64,000 nt of DNA from Leishmania mexicana MHOM/GT/2001/U1103 (lineage: Eukaryota; Euglenozoa; Kinetoplastea; Trypanosomatida; Trypanosomatidae), in assembly GCF_000234665.1 (NCBI RefSeq), contig NC_018318.1:1-64000 (forward strand), written 5' to 3'. The notes beneath the pieces are model-generated. The model did no database searches, was not told where the DNA came from, and was given only the letters and a program-made list of their open reading frames with translations. Shown piece after piece: positions 40,074 to 49,442 of this stretch (position 1 is the first letter of the stretch; every line of letters begins with the position of its first letter). The translations under genes and the position numbers were made by a program.

Positions 40074-40455
40074 ATGCCTGCGGACGGTGAGCAGCCGCAG
40101 CAGACTCAGGCGCCACCCTGAACCCGCGCAGCACCATCGACGACGCGGTGATGTCTCGGCCTAATGGGAAAGAGCGTCGGCTCGAAGCAGCGCTGATCGC
40201 GTCTGCATTCACTCCTTCTTGGACGACAGAGGCGTCGGCCTACCTCGCTAGTCAGGTAGAGCTGACGCTGAGTCCGTAGATGAAGGATTCGACGGAACCT
40301 GTGAACTCTCTTGGGAAGCTGTACCCTCGAGTGCAGCGAAGGAGCAGTCCTGTGAGCGTCTCAATACGGCTGAGCGCGTGCACGGCAGCACGCGACGGTT
40401 TCCAACCCGATTTGACCTCTTCCTCCCTCACCACACCTCTGCTGTGTACCCCTGA
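40074..40455 (+). pseudogene. possible decayed gene with frameshifts, unrecognised
   Basis: Directly after a good acceptor AG (40071-40072) an ATG opens a short frame that stops within 16 codons. Coding-like text then continues in another frame (40118-40276, ends TAG, with KERRLEAALIASAF) and in the third frame (about 40261-40455, with DEGFDGTCELSWEAV), each with GC-rich third positions by my count (about two thirds, then somewhat less). Two frame changes in a line suggest a relic gene, not a working one. Coding-like scraps may go on to about 40820, where the retroposon begins. I do not recognise the family. It could also be chance in GC-rich sequence. Confidence 0.3.
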
Positions 40456-40475
40456 AGCGGCCGTTCACAGTATGA

Positions 40476-40511
<36 letters not shown>

Positions 40512-40822
40512 CATCAGACTCGAGACGCCTGTCTTCCTCCGCACTTTGAAAAGGATTCGTCCGCGGCGTAGGAAGGTGCGGCGGACTGAAGCGAAAACGC
40601 ACACGGCGACCATGCTAGAGGAGACGGAAAAGAAACGTGCGAGGAAGCACGACCTGTCAGCCAACGTTTGGGGGGATGCCGTGGCCGCCTCCTACACAAG
40701 ACAAGTCCGACGGCTTCGAAACGTCACTGTCCACAGAGCAGGACCTCTTGCCACGTCAACTCATCGACACGCGCATAGCTGAACATTCACACGTCTCGGT
40801 GCCTGTCCACACCTACATACTT
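40456..40822 (+). other. region between the possible relic gene and retroposon copy 2
   Basis: Holds a long GT repeat, then two overlapping short frames (ATG at 40612 with LEETEKKRARKHDLSANV, and one ending at 40825) of protein-like composition but no known family. Confidence 0.35.
40479..40510. repeat. GT dinucleotide microsatellite
   Basis: Sixteen uninterrupted GT units in untranslated sequence. Confidence 0.9.
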
Positions 40823-41306
40823 TGATGACGGGGGAGGGGGGACACCCCCGTGCGTGGCATCTCGGGACCCAGCACCCCACCCTCTAGCCCTGCCCACTGC
40901 CGAGCCGCCTCTGGTCGTGACAGGCTCAGGCGCCTACAACGTAGGAAGCGGGGGTCAGAACGCGCTTGCGCCATCCATATGGTGGGCAGCGTGTCAGTGT
41001 GACTCGAGCACATCCCACCTGGCCCTCACTGCCGGCCGGTGGTGAGGAGCCTGAGCCACTCCGAGAGGGATGCACCAGGTGGCGACCGGCACGATGGGCG
41101 AGCGCCTGTCCGGCGACCCGCGAGGCTGGGGGATGGGTGGAGTTTGGTGCAGAGTCCGAGCTGGGATGTCTGGGTCGGTGCACAGCTGTAACGCGTGTAC
41201 CTGCGGCATGCCTCGCACCACGCGATGGGGGGGGGGCTGTGGCAGGCCCGGTAGAGTGGACTCGAATTCGTGTTACGTGGCCGAGAATTCGCAGGCTGAG
41301 CAACAA
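40823..41306 (+). mobile_element. SIDER-type short retroposon, copy 2
   Basis: A 484-base direct copy of the element at 18299-18779. Beyond the first ~25 bases, where a few bases differ, I count four substitutions and one extra G in a homopolymer. Flanking sequences are unrelated to those of copy 1, so this is a dispersed element and not a segmental duplication. It ends with the same GCTGAGCAACAA and little poly-A. It has no open frame of its own; it presumably sits in the 3' UTR of the chromodomain gene or of the relic beside it. Confidence 0.65.
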
Positions 41307-42880
41307 GGTTGTCAACTCCTGTTCTGGGAGGATGGAACTTTGTTGGAATGGCGACGGGGCTTCTCCATGTCACCAACAAAGCAGTGTATGACGGGAAACA
41401 TGCAACGCGAGGAAGGCGTTGGAGGAATGTAGTCGTGCTCATGTGCGTCACACGTAAGGCCGTGCATACTGGCATCTCGCTTTGAACCGGACGCCGTCAT
41501 CCTCCTCGGCGTCAACAAAGTCGCTCTCGATTCGTTTTGTCTGATGCTCGCTCGTGATCCATTCCACGAGGCTCTCGAGACCCATCAACATCACGTGTGT
41601 GTGTCTCCCAGACTGGGCCGCGGCCTCTCTCGCCCCTTCTTCTCCTTCACCCCCTGAATCGTATCTCCTTTGGGACGGTGCGGTGTCCCTCTGCCCACCT
41701 CTCACCATTGCTTCTGCCCACTCCACCCTCATCTTCTCTCCGTGATTTTCTTCACGGCCTCGATGCCACACCGCCGCACACGCATACAATGTGTGCCGCT
41801 CTTCTCCGCCCTCCCTCCTCCTCTGAACACGCCACACACACGCGTAAAACAAAAGACATGTGTATGTATGTGTATAACGCACCGACACATTGTGCATGCA
41901 GCCCACACCCGCGACGACTACGTGCTTCGCCTTCTCTCACGCCTCCGCTGTAGCATCGTCAGAACCTGGTGCTATTCGCTTTCTCTGCTAAATCTTACTT
42001 CACGCTCACAGTTCGTACATCCATACATGTAAACGCGCAACCCCCTCCCCTCCTCCACCCCACTACGCTCCATTCGTACGGCCCTCTTCCCCTCCATCAT
42101 CTGTGCGTGCGTGCGTGTGTGGTGTAGAGCCTTTTCAAAAGGCAGTTTCAAGGGTGCGTCCACCCTCCAGAGACAGAAAACCAAGGAAAGACGTATACCG
42201 ATACACGCAAGCCCCTCCCGCACAGACGAGCATTGCCAACAATACGCGTCGACGAGGACGGACAGACAGACAGACACACGCACGCACACACTGATTCACC
42301 AGGTCCATGGGCAGACATATTTGCAGATCTCCTGCTGCGTCTTTCCCTCTCCCTTGCCGCCTCCACCCCTCGAAGAGTTAAAGGCGGTTTGCGGTAGCAG
42401 CTCACGCATTGTGGCACCACTCGCATTCATACAAGCGCAGACAACCAGACAAGGTACCCCGTGCGTGCACATCGACCCTCCCCCACTCCTCCTAAGCTGA
42501 CAAAGTGCCTTTGTTACGTACTGTCGCTGCTGGAGTACGTCGGGCACACGTGCTCCACACACACGCGCGCGCGCGCGCACGACAGCGGCACACAAGCACG
42601 CACACAGATATACATGCACATAGAAGAACAGATCTTGTGACAGTTGCGGCTGCTTCTGCTGCAGCGGACAGCGACACATCGCGCAGATACGGAAAGACGC
42701 GCTTGACGAGCCACAAACAGAAGCACCGTGTGGAAGACACTGACCACCAGCGCAGTGCTATTTTCATCCCACCCACACACACACACACACCGATCCTGTT
42801 CAAATCGGCACAAGTTCATCAGAAAGCGTACTGTGTACGTTGGTCATCTACACGCAGAGAAATCTCTGCCGCAGCGACTC
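41307..42880 (+). other. intergenic region after retroposon copy 2
   Basis: About 1.6 kb. 41448-41591 carries a small minus-strand frame of protein-like composition (see findings). Further on are C/T tracts (41630-41660, 42340-42370), a CA/CG alternating run (42558-42580) and a CA run (42772-42790). No supported gene. Confidence 0.5.
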
Positions 42881-44938
42881 ATGCCGCAGCTCCAGCAGCT
42901 TTCCACACATCGTGCCGCAGGGTCTGCGCAGCAGCCCATAAAGCACCCACATGCGCAGCAGCCATCCACGGCCCCCCTCCATGCGTCGGCCACACCGGTT
43001 CCGAGAGCAGTCTTGTTCAATACCGCAGGCGGGTTTGCGTATCAGGTGATGACCTCAGCTATCGAAAAAGCGAAGGCACCGACAGTGAGTATCTTCACAG
43101 TGCGCCGGATTCCAGTCGCCAATTCCCGCGCTCTGTCTCTGCACCTCGCTGCTGCCGCGAGCTGCAGGTTGCCGTTCTGCGTCGTTGAGGGTGGAGTAAC
43201 ATGGAACGATGTGGTGACGACGTTGATGCTGCCTCAGCCGGAGCGACCCCCTTCCCATATGGGTTGGAACGTCCAAGTGCTTGGCCAGGACGTCGACAGC
43301 GGCGCCTGGGTCCCCATCACACCCTCTCTATCCTCGCGACTGGAGACGCGTTACTTCCTGTGCACCGATGTCGAGGTGCTGTTTGGGCACTACCAGACCT
43401 CCATTCTCTACATGCAGGCAGTTCCGCTGACGGCTGAGACGGCTGGGCCCGACTGGCGCACCCCGTTGCAGCAAAGCTCCGCCACCGGGGCTGCACCGCC
43501 TCCCGCGCCCATCAAGGCACCACGTCAAGGGAGTGCGTCCGCGCCGAGCCGCAGCGCCTCACAGCCGCGCGCCAGTGGTGAGGCGCATACCTCATCTGCA
43601 CAACTCGCAGGCAAAGCGAGGCCTTGCAGTCTGAGTGCCGACTTCGGTCTTGCCGCGAAAACGCCATCGACGCCGCCCCTCCGCCCTCTAGCAGCGCATG
43701 CGATGTGGTCGCTCTCCGCCTTTGTGAAACAGCAGGAGCGCTGGGGTCGTCGTTGTCAAGAGTTGCGGCGGCGCGCGGCGGGTGTGACGTCTCGGGAAGC
43801 GCTGCAGCAGGTGCGTGAGGAGCTGCGATTTTGCCGTGCCGCTTTTGACGTGGACAGAGCCGCCACACCCACCTGTGCAGACAAGGGTGTTGCCACGTGG
43901 GCACTTAGCCTGCTGGAGCACCAGTGCACGACGCTGGTCGACGACGTATATGCCGTGTGCACGGAAGGGCGCAACGACCACCGGTTTCTCCTTCGGCTGG
44001 CTCGCAGTCGTCTTCACCGCGCATTTCAGCTGGCTTGCAAGGTCATCCATGTCGCAGACTCGGTGCTCAGCGCTGCCGGGGCAGCAGATGACGCCGGCAT
44101 CGTCTTGTCAGACTTTCCTCGTGACTGGCTGGCGCTTCTGCTGGCCTCGCTGCGCCTGCGCAGTCTTCGCCACCTGGCTCTGGCGCGCGCCTGCGGGGCT
44201 GTGTCGCACGGGCAGTCGCAGTCACCGTGGACGATGGAGGTTCTCGTTGACGAGGCGGTTCAGACGGCCGGTTGGATCCTCGAGGCGCTCTTCAGCATCT
44301 GCGAGCGCGGCGAAATACCTGGACTGGCGCAAGCCGCGCTGGCGGAAACGTTGCTGGCATGCACCCTCTCCCTCGCTGAACTGGCCGCCTATCTTTCTAC
44401 CAACACGTCGCGCCGCTGCGAACTGATGGCAGCGGCAGTGCACCTCTGCCGCGTACGCTTCCAACTTACACGTGGCGACGGTGATGCTCACTGGCTGCCG
44501 CAGTGTGTGAGCGATGTGGTGGCCCGCATGCAGACCAAGTTTGGCAGAATACCGCTGACGTCATCGGCTTTTACCGAGTACGCCGCCCTCATTCAACAGC
44601 TGCGAGAATCTGCCGAGTGCGCAGAGATGTGCAACAGGGCAGCTGCTGCGCGCGCTGGCGCCCCACCAGCGGACGTCCAGCCAGAACCGCTGCCGCTGGG
44701 ATATACTGTTACGCGCCTCGCGGCCTCGGCAGCGGTGGATGCGGCTTTTGTGCGCGGCAACACACTGGTGCGTGAACTCCGCCGCACCGCCGCGGCGGTG
44801 CAGAGGGCAATTCAGCGGTGCTCGACTGCACCTTCCTCGTGGAAAGACCCGCCACAGTCTCCGCGTCGCCGCACCGCCCCCGAGAGCACTGAGCATTGCC
44901 AGACCCGCTCATCGCCACAAGCGTCAGAGGCGACGTAG
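42881..44938 (+). CDS. hypothetical protein, helical
   Basis: Predicted 685 residues; family not recognised. Residues about 45-215 look folded, with mixed strands and helices (VSIFTVRRIPVANSRALSL, WNVQVLGQDVDSGAWVPI). A low-complexity linker (about 220-270, Pro/Ser/Ala) separates this from a mostly helical region of about 350 residues (about 275-630), Leu/Ala/Arg-rich with many cysteines, possibly an alpha-solenoid. The last 50 residues are Arg/Ser/Pro-rich. There is no membrane span, signal or enzyme motif. The ATG was chosen as the first after CA-repeat-rich leader; an open frame upstream to 42728 translates a CA repeat as His/Thr. Coding status is supported by length and GC-rich third positions. 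Confidence 0.78.
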   Translation: MPQLQQLSTHRAAGSAQQPIKHPHAQQPSTAPLHASATPVPRAVLFNTAGGFAYQVMTSAIEKAKAPTVSIFTVRRIPVANSRALSLHLAAAASCRLPFCVVEGGVTWNDVVTTLMLPQPERPPSHMGWNVQVLGQDVDSGAWVPITPSLSSRLETRYFLCTDVEVLFGHYQTSILYMQAVPLTAETAGPDWRTPLQQSSATGAAPPPAPIKAPRQGSASAPSRSASQPRASGEAHTSSAQLAGKARPCSLSADFGLAAKTPSTPPLRPLAAHAMWSLSAFVKQQERWGRRCQELRRRAAGVTSREALQQVREELRFCRAAFDVDRAATPTCADKGVATWALSLLEHQCTTLVDDVYAVCTEGRNDHRFLLRLARSRLHRAFQLACKVIHVADSVLSAAGAADDAGIVLSDFPRDWLALLLASLRLRSLRHLALARACGAVSHGQSQSPWTMEVLVDEAVQTAGWILEALFSICERGEIPGLAQAALAETLLACTLSLAELAAYLSTNTSRRCELMAAAVHLCRVRFQLTRGDGDAHWLPQCVSDVVARMQTKFGRIPLTSSAFTEYAALIQQLRESAECAEMCNRAAAARAGAPPADVQPEPLPLGYTVTRLAASAAVDAAFVRGNTLVRELRRTAAAVQRAIQRCSTAPSSWKDPPQSPRRRTAPESTEHCQTRSSPQASEAT

Positions 44939-46061
44939 CCCCTACGTTCAGGTGAAGCGCTGCGCCAAAGGGTGCTCCTGTTCTCGGTGAAAGGCACGCT
45001 CCGTCCCGAAACCTGAGTAGGAGCACCGTCTGCTGTGTGAAGGGAATCTGTGCTCGTCTTTAGCGGTTTTCTCTACTCCTCCCGGCCACCTAACCTACTC
45101 AGGTGTGCGTGCTGCGCAACCTGTGCTGCTGCTCCTCTCGCGATGGTGCCATGGCACCCATGTCACCGCAATCCTCCCTCAGGCATACACAAGCGCTGTT
45201 TCTGTGGGTGCGTCTGTGTGCCGCCGACCCGGCCTGCCTTGTCTTCCTCGTTTCTCCTCTCCGTCTCTCGGCCTTACACCTCTGCCCTTGCTACAGTCAT
45301 GTCGCGCCCCTCCCCCTCTCCCTCTCTCCATCCCATCCGCAATACCGCACGGACAGCGACGCGGCATCTGTGCATGTCTGCGTGGATCTGCTCAGAACAA
45401 CGCTCTGCTTCCCTAACTCGTATGGGTCCTCCCGCCCCTCCGTATTCCTTCCGCGTTTTCTTCTGTTCGTGGTTGTTGTCACAGGGCCGCAGCCCTCGTC
45501 TGTTGTGGCTTTCCGACGCGCGTGTAGGACTCCTGGCGTCTTTTGCGGCTATGCGCCCTCCGCCGTACCGCGTCACAGAACTCGAATCGTGCGTGTGTCA
45601 GCAGACACAGGCAAACGGTGCCACGTGCGCACGTGTGTATATACACGGAGGCAGTTCTGCACACCGCACCGCATCCTTCTCGGTCGCCCGGCTGTGGATG
45701 AGGGGTCGCATGCGCTTGGAAGGGTGAAGAGTGGGTGGGCGCACCTTGTCCACCGTGAGCCTACATGTTCGAACACCCGTCACCATCACATCGTCGGTGG
45801 ACGGCGGATCCTTCACACGCACCCTTTCCTCGCGGGGCGGTGCCGCACTTCTCCGTTACTCCCTCTCTACTCCTCCCCCATGTCGGTCTCTCCTTGTAAT
45901 CCCATTGGTGTGTAGTGGTACACCACAGAGAGGTCTGCACGCACGTCGCTCACACTACTACGCAGCAAGTCCGCCCGCTGTGCACACACGACACCTCTAT
46001 CGCTCTTCTCCGCTGACCACCCGCCCACCCACCCCTACCCCACCCACGCCTCAGCGACACC
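44939..46061 (+). other. intergenic region before the carboxypeptidase remnant
   Basis: About 1.1 kb, C/T-rich (45225-45340, 45855-45890, 46011-46050). Several overlapping open frames up to 270 codons exist, but their translations are Leu/Ser/Pro/Arg-rich without domains, typical of such sequence. No gene called. Confidence 0.6.
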
Positions 46062-47573
46062 TTGGAGGCGTACGAAGAGCTGAAGCAGCTGCATCTAAAA
46101 CTGCACAACCTGCGGCACCTTCTTGCCCTAGGTGAGTGGGACATGCAAACCATGATGCCGCCGAAGGCCGCGACGGCCCGCGCGAACGCGCTTGCGGAGC
46201 TGGAGGTGCACGTGCACCAGCTTCGCACAGCGCCGCGCGTTGCGCTCCTGTTGAAGGAGGCGCTGCGTGTTAAGGATGAACTCGCCGAGGTGGACCGCGC
46301 GAACCTCCGCGAAATGGTGCGCCTGCACGAGCTTGCGTCGCAGCTGCCGGAGGAGCTGCTGCGGCGCAAGACGCGGCTGGCAACGCTGGCGCAGCAGCTG
46401 TGGGTGAAATGCCGCGCGGAAAACGGCATCGCTGCGTGGCTGCCGACGCTGCAGGAGCTGGTGGACCTCAAGCGCGAGGAGGGCCGCCTTTGAGCCGGCA
46501 CGAGCGGGAAGTCCCCGTACGACGCGCTGCTCGGCGCCAACGAGCCCGGGATGACGGTTGCGAAGCTAGACGCAATCTACGCGGATATCAAGTCGTGGCT
46601 GCCGGCACTGTACAAGGAGGTGCTGGAGAACCGAAAGGACGTGGACGCGAGCCTCACTGAGCTGCAGACGCCGATCGCGGAGGAGAAGCAGGTTGCGCTT
46701 GGCCGGCAGCTGATGACGGACGTGTGGAAGTACGACTGGGGCGCGGGCCGCTACGACGAGTCGCCGCACCCATTTGGTGAGATGGTGAAGGAGGACGTGC
46801 GGATGGCGTACTACTGGTCGCCGGACAACTACACCAAGTGCCTGCTGGTGACAATCCACGAGACAGGCCACGCCAAGTACGAGCAGAACTGCGGGCCGCG
46901 CGAGCTGCTTGGGCAGCCGGTGTGCGAGGCGCGATCCGGCGGCATCCACGAGACGCAGTCACTGCTGGCCGAGAGGATAGCCAAGTCCGCTGCGTTCGCC
47001 GAGTACCTGACACCGCTGCTGGAGCTGCACCTTGGCGCGCAACCAGGGCTGACTGTGGAGAGCGTGCGCAAGATCAACCAGCTGGTGAAGCCGAGCTACA
47101 TCCGAGCCCTTTCGGACGAGGTGGGTTACTCTCTCCACGTGATCCTGCGCTACGAGATCGAGCGCGACCTGATCGAGGGGCGCCTGGAGGCGGTGGACGT
47201 TCCGCGGGTGTGGAACGACAAGATGAAGGAGTACATGGGCCTGGAGACGCTTGGGCGCGACGACCTCGGGTGCCTACAGGACATCCACTGGGCTGCCGGC
47301 TTCTGGGCGGGCTTTCCCGCCTACACGATCGGCGCCATCGGCGCTGCGCAGCTCATGGCGACCATCCGCCAGCAGTTGGGTGACGACGTCGTGACGCAGT
47401 GCATCCGCACGGGCCACATCGACCCCATCTTGGCCAAGCAGAAGCAGATGATCTGGGACATGGGCTGCCTCCTCGAAATGGACGAGCTGCTTATCAAAGC
47501 AACCGGCGAGCCGCTGAATCCGCGCCACCTGCGCGAGCACCTGGAGCGCCGCTACCTGCGCCATGAGGACTGA
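46062..47573 (+). pseudogene. M32 metallocarboxypeptidase, broken start and internal stop
   Basis: Reads as an M32 (thermostable carboxypeptidase 1-like) zinc peptidase in one continuous frame of 503 codons, the usual family length of about 500. The zinc motif HETGH (266-270), the second conserved motif GIHETQS (His296-Glu297) and the C-terminal core (SYIRALSDEVGYSLH, then YTIGAIGAAQLMA) are intact. Two lesions: the codon where the protein should start is TTG (46062), with an in-frame TGA at 46014 and no ATG between; and a TGA stands at 46491-46493, codon 144, in the linker before the zinc motif. A downstream ATG (46143 or 46551) would give only fragments. The sequence outside the lesions looks unbroken, so damage is recent or is sequencing error. 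M32 enzymes release C-terminal residues; Leishmania has several paralogues. Confidence 0.85.
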
Positions 47574-48842
47574 GGAGTGGAAGCACTGCTTGTTGCCGTC
47601 CTTTGAGCTTACATTCTGCTGACTGGTCCCCTCCCCTTTCCCTGCCAACATCCACGATCCCCGGCCTCACCGTGTGCATGGCACTTCTCCTCCACATACG
47701 CCCACGCAGGCTCTTTGTGCGTTCCCCCTACCCGCCGTGCTCCGACACAGCTGTGAGAGCACGCGCGACATTGGCGCCTCAATGGAGGCGCGTGGTGCTC
47801 TATGCAACCTCGTATGTGTGTGCGCTTTTATGCTCCCCCCCTCCTCCCCCTCGAGATGACATCGGCAAACCTCCCCGTGCCCACGGTCGCAGGCGGAAGG
47901 AAACGGTCATGTTTTGTTGTCTTTTGTTCTGATTTTCCAGTGTACGAACGCCGCAGTGCGCGTGTCTGTGCGTGGGCCGGTGTGGCAGAGACGACACGCG
48001 CAGGCACGCGCTTACGCAGACGTCGGCACGTTTTCCTTCGTCACTTTGACCAATGCCTTCTATCGCTCTTATGATTCTGTTCTGAGACGATGCACCGCCG
48101 CCTCACCGCAGGCGATCTGCTGCGCCGGGTCACTCAAACGTCTTACATCCACTCCGCTTTTATATACTATTTCCGTCCCACGCACACCGACACACACACA
48201 CACCAGTGGGTGGGCCCCTCGAAGAAGAGAGACACCAAAAACGCGGCTGCGGTCCCTCACACTGTTGATGTGCCGCTTCGCTTTCGCCGCGCCTCACGTC
48301 CTGAGCCACTCTCCTCCTCTCTTCCCTGTCCACCACGGCTGCTGTCTTTGCCGCTGCTGTTCTGCAGCACGGTGGCACCAGCGTGGCTGCCTTGAACCTG
48401 GAAATCCGCCAAGTGGTGGTCCTGAATGGTGTTTTGACGTCCTACGCAGCCCCTCCCCCTCCAAAGGTCCGCTTGCTGCAGCCGTTTCACATCCCGTCTG
48501 CCACCTGGGACTCAGCAGTTGGAGGATTCGCCGCGCACTCTACCACGCGTGCAAGCTTGAACATATAGTCGCGCCTGCCAACTGTACGATTATGCGCATC
48601 GCATGGGCGCCGTCCCTCCCTCTCCCCCCTTCCAGAGAGCTGCCAGCTCAGTTGAAGCATTCACCACTCCCCCACACCTCACCTGCACCCTCTTCTCTCT
48701 CCTCCTCGCCCTCGCACACGTGCGTGGACACATAACGCGACTTCCGAAGTTGCTCTCTCGCCCACACCCACGCCCACACCCATTTGCCTTAAAGCTTCGC
48801 GCCCTCCTCCTCGACAGCCTTCATTGTATCCAAAACAGAGAG
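47574..48842 (+). other. intergenic region
   Basis: About 1.27 kb. C/T tracts at 47834-47852, 48310-48330 and 48610-48632, and a CA run at 48186-48203. No gene or RNA recognised. Confidence 0.6.
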
Positions 48843-49442
48843 ATGACAGACATCGACATCAAGACGTACAGCGACGACGCCTCGCTCGGGAAGGTGGCGC
48901 CGGCGATCGAGTCGGCACACCCCATCAAGGGCGAAAAAATCGCTATCACGGAGGAGAAGGTCTACGTGTTGTACTTCTTCAACACCTTCTACCGCGGCGC
49001 TGATGTTTGCAACGACGAGTTCACGGCGCTGTCGGAGGATATGGTGGACAAGGCCGTTTTTGTCGCCATCAGCACGGACGCCGACATCGCCAAGACCGAG
49101 AAGTACCTGGGGAAGGAGATCATTGATGAGAACACGAAGAAGCGCCTGCGTCTGGATCCGTTCCACATCTGCTACGACGAGGGCAAGGCGATCAGCAAGA
49201 GCTACGCGGAGGTGTCGAATCTGTCCGTGATGTCGTGCCCCATGGCCTTCGTTGTCAAGAATGGCAAGATCGCGTGGCGCCAGCAGTTCCTGCAGACCCA
49301 CACCGTCAATCATTCTAACTTCCGCGCGCAGCTATCCCACGTGCTGGCTGGTGAGGAGCTCGAATCTAACGGACCTCGCCCGAAGGTGGAGATTGAAGAG
49401 GAGGAGGCAGAGGGCATGGATGGCGATATGTCTCTGTTCTAA
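48843..49442 (+). CDS. thioredoxin-fold (redoxin-like) protein without CxxC
   Basis: Predicted 199 residues. The layout follows a peroxiredoxin/TlpA-like fold: a strand VYVLYFFNTFYRG where active-site WCxxC would lie, helix, strand AVFVAISTDAD, a long middle insertion, and the cis-Pro strand SCPMAFVVKNGKIAW at about 134-148. At the usual catalytic spot I see F-Y-R-G-A-D-V-C, so the CxxC pair is absent and a single Cys (about residue 57) remains. Thiol-disulphide exchange by the classic mechanism is unlikely; a one-Cys or structural role is possible. The tail is strongly acidic (EIEEEEAEGMDGD). No signal peptide, so cytosolic by default. The ATG is the first in frame after the leader and gives a sensible N-terminus. 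Confidence 0.78.
   Translation: MTDIDIKTYSDDASLGKVAPAIESAHPIKGEKIAITEEKVYVLYFFNTFYRGADVCNDEFTALSEDMVDKAVFVAISTDADIAKTEKYLGKEIIDENTKKRLRLDPFHICYDEGKAISKSYAEVSNLSVMSCPMAFVVKNGKIAWRQQFLQTHTVNHSNFRAQLSHVLAGEELESNGPRPKVEIEEEEAEGMDGDMSLF

Noticed and set aside
45103..45915. Forward frame of 270 codons before the carboxypeptidase remnant
   Set aside because: Translation is Cys/Ser/Leu/Arg/Pro-rich without any domain, all phases are open here, and the DNA is C/T-rich leader.
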